Shown: piece by piece, positions 25,501 to 37,500 of the stretch
How the letters are laid out: every line of letters starts with the position of its first letter
Position numbering within the stretch: position 1 is the stretch's first letter
Origin: Cavia porcellus
Taxonomy: Eukaryota > Chordata > Mammalia > Rodentia > Caviidae
Length of the DNA stretch: 64,000 nt
NCBI RefSeq assembly: GCF_034190915.1
Contig: NW_026947491.1
Coordinates: forward strand, 25,422,101 to 25,486,100
Direction: 5' to 3'
Notes under the pieces: model-generated
What the model saw: the letters and a program-made list of their open reading frames with translations, nothing else
Database searches by the model: none
Told to the model about the DNA's origin: nothing
Position numbers and translations under genes: made by a program

Positions 25501-28500
25501 ACTCAAGCACATGTACAGAGAACAGGCACCCGAGCTTCACCTCGGCGGTGTGAAATGAAACTGTCCCTCAATTTGCCAGATGCCTTGCTAAATTCAAAGT
25601 GTGATAACTATACTGTTTTAGCACCCTGCCTTATGCTTTTATAGAAATGGTCCTCAGTAAAGAAATAGAAATTTCCACGTTAGTTCTTCATATCTCCTGG
25701 GAATTACTAATAAACTAGCAAAATCCTAACTTTCTCTGATTATTTTTTTTTATGAAACTATACAGAAGGTGTGTTGGGTTTTTGTTTTGGAAGGTTTTCT
25801 GCTTTAATTTATAGGTACTTACTAGTTTTTTATTGTTCTTAGAGTCAGGCTAACTTACAGAACCTTTACAGAAGCTTCTATTCATTACCGCAGATATTCT
25901 CTATGGTCTAATTTTGGAGTGTCCAATGTTCTACAGATTGTACTTTAGTATAAAAGATCTCATGTTTTTTCACCAAATAAAAATACTTAGCAAGTTTTGG
26001 TGTTTTGTTGGGAAGTAATAATACAGTCTTATTTCAAGAGATGGATTTTATGAATGCAGCCCATAGATTCACATGAGGACAGAAAACAGTACTAGCTTCA
26101 CTGACCTGCAGAATGCCAAAACCAAACTCTGCAGATCCTGTCAAAGCGAGGGTATATGAATAACCAATACGTGATGGCCCAAAGATAGCTACCTGGTGAC
26201 AGGACACAGTTCAGGGCCTCGACACATTGTTTTTACGGCATCACATACAGGGATGGGATGCTCCACCCTCCCCAGCTCTGGCTCCTCTCCTGGAGCCAGA
26301 TGTGACCACAGACTAAAATGAGAATCCTGAATAAATTCCCAGTAAACAATGCCTGTTATGTAGACTCAGGAGGAACCTTCTGCAAATTCATTAAATGAGG
26401 AAACTGTACAAATTTTTTATGAACCTGTCAAACATAGCCAACATATGCCTGTTGTATAATTAACATGAACTTGATACCAAAGGGGCAAATACATTATGGT
26501 TAAAGCAAATATTCCTCATGCTGTGACTGATACTAGAACAATTTCTAGAATGTGCCACATCCTGTGCCTTTCTCAAAGTCCCCAGTGGGGAAGAATGGTG
26601 AGAGGATGGAGAAACAAAGGTAAAAGATAATGTATAGAAAGTTAAGGTCAGGTGGAGGCCTCTCTCCTGATGGCAGGAAAGGAACTGTTCAACCTCTGCA
26701 ATGTGTTTATTTATATGTTTGTCATGTGACACTCCTTCGCTTAATTAGCTTGCCTCTCATTCCCTGGTGTTCTCAGCAGGAACATCCGTTCACCTGGGGC
26801 TCTCTCTGTCATTAAGGTGTTCTTCAGGTGCTTTGTGCTCTCAGGTCTGCACGTGTGAACAACATTAGCTCAGGGTCTCCCAACATCTCCCTCATTTCTG
26901 TTTATGTAGTTGCAATCAATAAGTGTTTAGTTGAAGTTGGAGGAGCTGTGTTTTGAGAACTCTGCAGACAACTTTCTTACAGTTATACTTTTCTGCTGGA
27001 TAGCTAAGACCATGTCAGATTGAGACCTGTATTAACTGAAATTAATTTGTTGCTATCTGTTAAGGTCAGTTAAGTCTCCTTAGGAATTACCTGGAACCAT
27101 GTACCTCTTAGTACTTCTGTCCGTGTCAGCTGTCTGGATGAGTCACAGCCATTGATAGACCGGGTTGCTTTCTATGAAAGCTTGGGAAGATTTTCTTCTC
27201 CTGGTGACTCTCCTTAAGCACATTTACACATAGCTGATCACTTTCCTCTGCAGTCCTATAATCTCCTTGGTCAGAAGACCAGGGACTCACCAAGTTATAG
27301 GATGCCACAGCAGAGGTTCTCTTGTATCATGGGTCCTCACCAACCTGAAAGGGTTGGGGCCAAAATATTGGGTATCTTATTAGCTCATTTTATCTTTTTT
27401 AGTTTTTTGGTCTCCCACCTCAGTTGTTAAACATCCAGAAGAGAATACATCACATTGTAATGGGAGCAGTGAGCTTAATCTTACACAAGACGAAACCATT
27501 AATTTCTACCAACCATGGATGTCCTAATATTTAAATTCCTATAGAATAGTAACAGATAGCATGTTACACAGAAAATTTGAGATCAAAAACCATACATAAT
27601 ATTGTATCATGACAATCACAATGACATTTTGTAATACACTTAAATTTTCAATTTGACATAACTTTTTAATCAGTCATCTCTATCTAACATATAAGCTTTT
27701 TAACTACTTGCTATCCTTTGATGGATGTATATCACATAAGTTTTGTTAAAAGCAGATGTCTGAATCTGCAAGAAAAGTCTTATCACTATAAACAGTCCTT
27801 ATTCCACACTTCAGAAGACCCACACATCTCCAGGCATGAATACATTTAATATTCTACAAAAACAATATCATAGCCATATGAAAATCTTTGTAAAGGAACA
27901 CCTTTAAATCAAAAACCCTATTGTCTATAAAACTTAATCCTTTAACAAATGAGTAACATAAACATTTTACAGTAATATATTTTAATAGCATTTATTGAGG
28001 TGTCTCTCTTAAGGCCATGATGATCACTGCAGCTTCCTATTAATGAACAAAGGCTGGGATAATTTTTCCCAGGCAGCTGCTCCTTTATTCATCAAAGGGA
28101 ACTTTAAGCAATAATTTTCCAACTCTAAAAGGTCCTCTTAGTTACCTTAACAAATTTCTGATGATCTCTGAAAAGATGTATTTTGATATTAAATTGACCA
28201 GCTGGCCATCCAGGTGGAAGCATGCTTTTAAATCTATATCCCAAATTAAATTTTGAACAAATGATCCAAAAGATGCAAAAGAAAAATAAAAGAGAAAAAA
28301 TTGTTGAGCTCAAATCAAAACAGTTCTTCATGGTTATGACAGACCAAGAAATAAGTACACAGCTGAACAGACTAGACAAATAGACATCTTATGAATTCAG
28401 AGTGCATTCAAATACATTTTTGATCAAATTGAATTATAGTAACTCTTTTACAATCTTAGGAATTTATAACTATAAATAAACTAATCAAACTTTTTGTAGG

Positions 28501-31500
28501 TCAATTAGCAGAGATCTCTTAAAAGAATAATTTGAAAGAGACAAAACCTTTTATCTATAATTAATATATATTTTTGCATTTTATTTTTTCTTAAGGATAC
28601 TAATAAATTTTGTGTCCGTTCTGTCCAGTTATCTCTACACAACTTGGTCACCTACTCAGATCTTTGATTCCTATTTTTGATTGACATCTCAGCATCCCGA
28701 GTCAAATCATTTAATTGGCCACAGGTGAAGTCTGGCCCCATCCTTGACTGTTGAGTGTGGTCTGGCCTCTGAGGCATGACTGCCATAGGACTGAGCATCA
28801 GCTTCTTGAAAGGTGGAATCAATTCATTCTCTGAATCTGGGTTTATGATACAGCTGGACAGCACACTCTGGCACCCACATAGGCCAGTCAGCATTCCCTG
28901 GGAAAACATAAACAAACATGCCCTGTACCCAAGTGCATAGTGGACTGCGTCCCTTCCATTATCAAGTATGAAGATCTTTCTAAAGGCCCCTTCCTAGCTT
29001 CTTTTCCTTTACCTGATTGGATAGTCTTTCTGCTGCTGTAGTCCTGTCCCTAATTGGATTTAAAAGTTAATGGTATTGGGGGCTAGGGGTTTAGCTCAGC
29101 GGCATAAGCACCTGCCTTGCAAGCAGGTGGTCGTGAGTTCGATCCTCGGTACCGATAAAAAATGAAAAAGACAAAAAAAAATAGTTAATGGTATTTACTT
29201 CCAAGTAAAGTCTATTGTGAGCTGTAAATTTTGTAGGGAAAGATTTCGCCTTTTGTTTTTGTAACTGACTTTTGAGTATACAGTGAACACATTCAACAAT
29301 TCCTTGACCTTGAGAGTTACAGGAAATTCACATGATAAGAGAAACTGAAAAGTTTTACAAAAGGTTTAGAAGGCAGCACTCATATAGCTGGGCCATTGTC
29401 AGTCTTAAGTTCAAAAGAAAAACTCATATCCTGTATTAAGGCACCTAGTTGCCCAGGCTCCATCTCCAGCATGTCCTTTCCCCAGGGCATGCAATAGTCT
29501 GCTGCCTCAGCAGCCAAGGCTTCCTTTTTGTTTTGTTTTGTTTTTTTCTCCTGCTTGGGACTTGATTTTAAAATAATGCTCCAAACCAAACCCTCTGTGG
29601 TTGTATCAACAACTGTATAACCATTAAGACACTCCCTAATCCAAGTTCACAAAAAGAAAGGTAAGCACAGGAATCCATAATAGACTGAGTATTCGTATGT
29701 ACACTTGTTATGCTTGAGAATTTACTTGCTTCATTTTTAGCACCTGATAAAATAATTACACCTCTGTCCCTATTGTTTCTCCTGAGCCTCTTTTTCTCTT
29801 TAACCCTACTGAGCCTGTTGCTGACTTTGGCTTCTCTGGAGCCCATTTCTGTCTTGGTTTCTCCACAAAACAAAAGTAAATACAGGAATCAGTAGTACAA
29901 CAGGAGCTGGGGATTTAGCTCAGCAGCATAAGCGCCTGCCTTGCAAGCGTGTGGTTGTGAGTTCGATCCCTGGTACCAGTAAAAATACAAAAAAAAAAAA
30001 AAAAGAAGAAGAAGAAAAAACAATAGTACAACAAACACGTTTTATACATCATTTCTTTGTACATGTTGAGAACTATTTGCCCCATGCTTTACATCTGATG
30101 ATATTAATATCCATATACCTCTATGATTGATACTGATAATATCAATACACTTCTCCCCACTTTTGTGCACATATTGAGAAGTGTCTGCTCACTCACAATT
30201 TCTTCTTAACCTGGTCCCTGTTTGGGTGTCCTGCAATCTCAGTGTTTGGGTGTCCTGAACAGCTCTCAGTGGTCTTGTGGGAAAAGATGGTGAAAGGATG
30301 GAGAGATAGAGATAAGAGATCATACACAGAAGGCTGAGGTCAAGTGGAACCTTCTCCTAATGGTAGGAAAGGAACTTCTCAACCACTGCAGTGAGTTTAT
30401 TTATCCATTTTTCATGTGTTACCGCCTTGGCTGAACTAGCTTGTCTCTCATACCTCATGTTCTCAGGGCCGCAACACCTGTTTGCCTGGGGTATCCCATG
30501 TCCTCGGGGCCTTCCTTGAGCACTTTGTGCTCTCAGCTCTGCACATGAATGATCACTAGCTCCGCCAGCTGCTCCTAAAACGAATGGTTGTAGAAGAGCC
30601 AGAAGGACCTCTGTTGAGCCCCCACCTAAGACACTGTGTCTACCTTATCAGTTCCAGGCGTCAAAAAAGCATTGAGGACTGACCTAACTTCTAAGTTATT
30701 TTCAGAATTGCAGTAATACCCACAGAAAGGGCTGACCTAATAATGCATAAAAATAGTAGCTTAGAAACAGAATTGTGTTGATTTCCCCAGCTGCCTTGTG
30801 AATCTGATTCCCGTCCCCAGTCCTCTTCACAGTGTTCCCAGAGGCCTTTGAACAAAATCTTGCCTGGTGCAAATAGAACATGACTTCTCTGCTGACATGA
30901 CTCAGCTTTACATTATTCACAAAACAAAACAAAGTATAGAGGTAGCTGGCTGCTTAGTGGAGGGAAGAAGCCTGCTGCTGAGAGTCAAGACAGAATTTGA
31001 AAGCATGATTTGGGGTTCAGGGGATAACAGGGCTTCTTGATTGTGGCTATTTTATGTTTTAAACCACAGACTAAATTTCCCTGCTCTTAAACTCTCTAAA
31101 TATAAATGTTAATATGCTGCAATAAAATCTTATCAAAATAGGCTAGAAACAAGACAAGTTCTATTAAAGCTATGTTTTCTAAGAAAATGGAAAAATATCA
31201 ATTTAATGTAAGAATCTCTGCACGGAAGAAAAGGCAGACTCAACATGTTCTCTTTTCCCTTTATATATAAATAAGAATATTAAAAAAGTCAGTTAAGATC
31301 CCACAAAAACACATTGTTCATGTAATTCTCATAATGAACATAAACTGCCATTTCTATTAGAATGAGATTATACAAAGTTTTTATTTTATCCATTTACAAG
31401 TTGGCTTGATTCTTTATTTCTAGTTATGTTTGCACTGCTAAAGCATCTTGTTGACCTGAGTCAGTTAATCAAGTGGTTGGTAATTTTGCTAGTGATTTGT

Positions 31501-34500
31501 AAAGGCTCGTAATTTCACATTGAAAACAATAACTGGCCACCCCAAATTGGAAGCATTCCCCTCCATGTGTAAATATGAGGTTGTCTTAAAAGTGAAAGGA
31601 AGGAGGATCAGGTCAGGATGTGGGCGACTATCACTGCTTTACCCCTCAGAAAAACTAATCATAAACCCCTTGCTGGTTTCTAAAATGGACTGTTTAAGCT
31701 GTTTCTCAAGTTGAGAGAGGCAGGAGTTATACTAACCTGGCTGACCCACTGGGAATGCAGCAGAGGCTCCTGAGCAGGTGGACCCCTTCTGGGATGGTAT
31801 CAGCCTCACAACTCAAACTGGTTTCTGAAGAGTGCTGTGAGACAAAGCAGTGCACTTGGAACAAAGTGGCAGTGGCCATTTTCGGTACTGATTCCTGTTT
31901 ATGTTTCAGCTGTTTGAGAAAGTCAAAGAAATTTGCCCAGATGTGCACGAGAAGATCAGACCTATTAGTGCAGATCTCAATCAGCATGACTTTGGCATCA
32001 GCAAGGAAGACATGGAGGAGCTTCTGTCTTCCACCAACGTTATCTTCCACTGTGCAGCCACCGTACGATTTGATGACCCTCTGAGGTAATTTTTGGGTAC
32101 CTTCTCACAGCTTGCATGTGTGTGCACAAGTGTGAGATTCCTTATGGTTTCTGTCCACAAAACTTATCCACATGTAATAACTGCAAGTATCCTGCCACTA
32201 GGGCGCCAGGGCCTATCCTTTTCTTTGCTCTTCAAGGCCAGTGCCCGAGTCCAAAGGGTCAAGGCAGTTTCTGGCATGCTCCCTCACGGTGCCCCCTGCT
32301 CACTTTGCAGACACGCCGTGCAGCTGAATGTCACTGCTACTCAGCAGCTACTGTTTATGGCCAGCCAGATGCCCAAGCTCGAAGCCTTCATACACCTCTC
32401 CACGGCCTTTTCTAACTGCAACCTGCAGCACATAGATGAAGTGATCTACCCGTGTTCTGTGGAGCCGAAGAAAATCATTGACTCCATGGAGTGAGTAGGG
32501 CTAAGGGATGGGCCAGCAGCTGTTCTCTTGGATTCTTAGACACAGTTGCACCCTTCTTAGTGAACTTGGCATTATCCTAGGATAAAGGAAGCATAATGCA
32601 GAGTGTAAAATTTCATGAGAAAAAGGTTGGCATCAGAGAAAGACGGCTTCAGCCTGTGGCTCCACAGCTTACTCGCTGCAGGAGTTGGAGTGAGTTCTTC
32701 GGCCTCTCTGAACCTCATTCACATCCTTGTCAAGATGGACTGAGTAGTAGTGATGATACATTTATATTTACAAGCAGCTGACCCCTGGTTAGTAAAGGAG
32801 AACTGTTAGGGATAGCAGCACCCTTAACATCCGGCAGAAGGCAGTGGTTGAAATGGATACTCAGCTGAAATGTATTCTCCTCACTCTCGGACCATGAGGT
32901 CTCTTGCATTTCTTCTTCCCATGTCCTTGGGATGTGGCTCTGGTCTCAAAATAAATACATTTCTGTTTCTTTACTCTTCTAGTTATTTTACTAACTTTAC
33001 CATGTATCTTATTTAAGCTACATAAAAATACAATAGCAGGAAAAAATAGGTACTTCATTTAGAGTGAATTTGTCACATTGTAATGTCACACAATACTGTG
33101 TTTATATTTAAAATATCCTCTTTATGAGGCTTTAGCTAAATGAAGACTTTGTTCCCTTCAGGACAAATAGTATTATCTCCTCCAGCTCTGAGAATAGATT
33201 TTTTTTTTAACCTGTCATTTAAAAATATCTAGGACAGAGGAATGAAAGTCATTTAAAGGATCTGGAGTGACTTGGAGTTGCTAATAACTGAGGCTTCACT
33301 TAATTGGTGCCAGGAACATTTCAGAGCCTTGATTTGTCTGGAGAGAAAGCAGAGGAGAAACAATGCCCAGAGTCTATAAATGTCCCACACATTTTCACAG
33401 CGGAGTGAGTCTGCGAGTCTGCTGGCTGCACTCTGCCTGTGCTGTCCCTTGCGAGTGTGTTGTCCACAGGCTGGAGATGCCCCACAGAGGAACAGAGCTT
33501 TTGACTGCAGACCTGGCCGAGTTCCCACACCCTGCTGCGCTGTGGGCCCCTAGGACCCAGCAGGTCACGGTGCAGTCAGAGGCAGGAAAAGTCCTGAGAG
33601 ATCATCCAGAAAGAGCTATGAGCTGTGAGTTCACCCACAGTGAGGCCCTCTGCTAGGTCCTTCATTCCCCAGCTGTGTCTCACAAACAACCCTAGGTTTT
33701 TAATTATAGAAACTTTCTAACTGTTCTCTATTCAATCTAAGAGGCATCTGAGTATCCAGATTATACTCAGCACTAACACAACCAAAGCAAGAAAAACTAT
33801 AGCCAGTCTTTATGTTCTACCTCAGTATCACATGAGAGATTGCAATTGGGAGTGACAATTCTGGGTGTTAGCATCAAATGCACCTTTAGTGCTCAGCATT
33901 TGTCACAGCAGCAAAGCAGTGACAAGCTAAAATTTTTCACAGTCAAAATAGTATGATTATGTTCTGTCCCACAGGAGGAGGAAACGTGTCAAGCACATTA
34001 GTAATAAAAATCATACGAACACATTCAGGCAGCTTAATTATGTTTTAAAAGCTGCATTATACCCACCATTTAACCAAATAAATCTGTTGGCTAAGATAAA
34101 CATTATGGGGGGCAGGAGGTTTAGCTCAGCGGCATAAGCATCTGCCTTGCAAGCAGGTGGTCGTGAGTTCGGTCCCCGGTACCGATAAAAAGGAAAAAGA
34201 CAAAAAAAAAAAAAAAAAAAGATAAACATTATGTATTTAACTGACAGTAATTAGTTGCCTTTTAAAAAAGTTTAGAGAGACTTGGGATGGTCAAAATGGT
34301 TGTGACATGTTTTTTGAAATATGTGGCTGGTGCTGACAGTGTTTTTCACAGTGATGCCCCTCCATGTAGACTGCAGAGCTCCCTGCAAATCTCTGAAAAT
34401 AATCACTGGCTATTATCTTTGACTCCAAACAAACCTTCAAAATACATTTCATAGGTTTGCTTAACCAGATTACAACTCTGCCATAATTATTCTGTTTTTA

Positions 34501-37500
34501 AAGGCATGAGAGAAATGTTACAAATGAACACCTCTCACCTTCAGGATCAGCATACTAGGTTTTCACAGAACCTCTACCCTGAGTGTGTGGGGCTGCTGTG
34601 GAGGCACCATAAATGGGGGACCTCAGAACCATGGGCTGCACCTGCCACACACTTAAGTACCATCATGGTGCTCAAGTCTGTGTGCAACACGAGCTTTTAT
34701 GAACCCATCAGAGAAGGGATAATTAGAGGTTATATATTGGAAGTAGCAGGTTGTACAGCTGTTAAAGCTATCTATCTTTCTCTCCAACTATCTGTCATCT
34801 ATCAGTCACACCTATCTATTGCTATCTTCTGTCATCTATATTTTACCATCTATCAACCTATTATCATGTATCTATCATGTCTATCATATATCTCTGCTAT
34901 CATCTACCATTTATCCTCTATCATGTATCTATCAATCTTCTATCAATCTATTATCTGCATATCATGTATCTGTATCTGTCATTTTTCATTTATCTGTCAT
35001 CCATGTATCATCTACTGTCATCTATCCATCATAACGTTTCTATCATCTGTCATTTGTCATCTATCATCTATTATTTCTGTATCATCTGTTTCATCTGTCA
35101 TATACTTATCATCTATCATCCATTATCCTTCTCTGTCTCATCTATCATCTAGCAATTATCTATTTATCCATCATCTATGTATTCATCTATCGTCTCTCTA
35201 TGATCTATTCATCCATCCATCTATCATCTGTTATTTATCTGTCCTACCTATCTATCTAATGTGGTGGGAGGAAGTAGGATTTGATTAAATGGGCTTGTGG
35301 AAGACAGCACAGAGCCCCTGCATCATGATGACTTAGACAGGTATGCACTCACTCACCTTTGGTAACCTGTGACTGTGTGCTAGAGGGTGAAAGCTGTGTG
35401 TCTCAATTTTGCTTTGTGTTCTGTTGTACAATAAGTCTCTAGAGCTCGTTTTCTCTGCCTTCAGGTGGTTGGATGATGCAATCATTGATGAGATCACTCC
35501 CAAGCTGATTGGGGACCGGCCCAACACCTACACCTACACCAAGGCCCTGGGAGAGATCGTGGTGCAGCAGGAAGGCGCGAACATGAATGTTGCCATCATC
35601 AGGCCCTCCATCGTGGGGGCCACCTGGCAGGAACCCTTCCCAGTACGCCTGCTCTTGTGTGTTCCCTGCTTCGCTTGCAAACCAGACCCTTCTGACTCCA
35701 TTTCTTTTTGACACCTCCCAGCCCCCTTGGGGGCTTCTTGGAATTCATAGCTGAGTGTAACAAATCAAAAAAGAATCCATTATATGATGGCAAAAGTCAA
35801 TGTTTCATTCAGACTGTACCCAGCATAAGCCTCCTTTGGGGGTTATGCTGAATGTCCTAGAGTTGAGTGTTCTTAAATACTACTAACTAGTCCCAAAATT
35901 CCCATGAAAGATAATTTCATTACTTGAGTTTCTATCATTTAAATATACTGGAATACTCTTTATTGTTACTATACTAGTAACAATACTCTTTATTGTTACT
36001 AGTATAGTAACAATAAAGTACTAGTATAACAGCTGCCAGGATAAGCAGGAATCACAAATCTCATAGCTTCTCAGGTTAGGAATAATAAATTTTTACCTAT
36101 ATATACTGCTCTTACCTTCTAAAAGGTTCTTGGATTTACATCATCTCTTCCAAGGCAACTCTGAAGCTCCAGGGCTGGATAAGCCAGATCCCTGTCTGCA
36201 GTCTTCTAAATCACATCATCTGTGACTCTGGACTGGCACAACTTAACTTTGGACAGTTGATTAGAGGAGACTGTGTTTGAGTAGTATTTAAAGGGCATGG
36301 CCCCTAGTAACAGGATCAACAAATACTAGACCCTTTATCTTCTCTGCACTCCCACTGTACATACACATTTTGATTTTTATAGATAAAGAAACAGATTTGC
36401 TTAGGGCTTAGGAAACAAACCCATTAAGACATTCCCCCCAAGTATCCCTGAACATCATCTTTTTCTGACACCTCCAGCAGGCCGACACCACTTTCCATAT
36501 AAGACCCTGCTTGTGTTAAAATTCTCAAAAACTGAATAATTCCTGTAAATTGTGTGTTAAGTGTTTTGAGAGAGCTTAAAATCAAAGCTCAGATGGAACA
36601 AATGTTTGATGAATTGGTTAGCAAATCATAAATATTAAGACAAAGTGAAATTTATTAAGGTTAAACTGCATGATGATTTTCTGAAAAATGTAATAAACAC
36701 ATATCTTTTTCTTTTCAGGGTTGGGTTGATAACCTTAATGGGCCCAGTGGGATGATTATTGCGGTATGTATAACAACGGGGAAATAATTCCCTGAAATGT
36801 AGTAGAGTAACATCGTTCTTAGTGCTAACCCACCTTGTTGATCTAAACACAAATGTTACTGTTCTAATAACAAAGGCTTATCTCAACTTTGTGGACTGAA
36901 AAGGCACACAGGATAGAATTACCTTTTTTCTGTGAGAATTTTATTATCAGGAAAACAGGTAATGTGCTATCAATTACTGTTAAGGCGTTTCAGCTTGGAA
37001 AACGAATGTCAGGAATTTTCTTTTAGTTACCACAAGATGGGGATATTTTCTCTTTCTTGATTTTACTAGTAGCTTGGATAAGTGCAGCAAACTGGGGAGG
37101 TGGTAAAAGTCTCAGAGATGATCAAATTCCTGATGTAGCCATCTGTAAGTGTTTGCAGGTGAGGGAAATGTGTAGCGTTACCAGTTCTTCACAGACACAG
37201 GAAAGAGTCTCAGCACATCTTTCTGAGGGGGAGGTTGGTGTCTATAGGAACCAGTCTTTCCTCCTTCCTCCCTGATCAGGGAGGGAGCACCTGCCCTTGA
37301 CACCCATCCGCCTGTGGCCAGATCACCTGGCTGTGCGTCTCAGTCCACATGGAGGAGCTGAGGATAAGAACAATGACTTCACATTTCAGGACACTAAATA
37401 GAAACTCACTTATCTAAACAAGCATGAGGCATCTTCATGCTCTCTTTGTTCCTCTGCAGACTATGCTCAACATGAATTAAAAAGCAAATACGAAAGTCAA

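Larger units (their letters stand above)
26551..30585 (-). mobile_element. Internally deleted class II-like endogenous retrovirus (LTR-internal-LTR), minus strand
   Basis: Two diverged but clearly related copies of a roughly 340-350 bp sequence lie in the same orientation at about 26551-26885 and 30232-30585. Next to the right copy, at 30214-30231, is the reverse complement of a primer-binding site matching tRNA-Lys(UUU) with a few CpG-decay-type changes. Next to the left copy, at about 26886-26899, is a polypurine run on the minus strand. On the minus strand, integrase-like sequence with a TDNGPA motif lies near 29386-29404, less than 1 kb from the 5' LTR, so gag through RT appears to be missing. 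The remaining frames are broken. Two ID-like SINEs (29078-29182, 29903-30023) inserted later. No intact protein is encoded. Confidence 0.72.

Noticed and set aside
29078..29182. Genuine tRNA gene
   Set aside because: The acceptor ends do not pair, the 3' part runs into the SINE tail, and target-site duplications show it is a retroposed SINE.
34506..35288. 260-codon open frame on the + strand
   Set aside because: It is made almost wholly of ATCT/TCAT repeat translation and has no protein similarity; treated as a repeat artefact.
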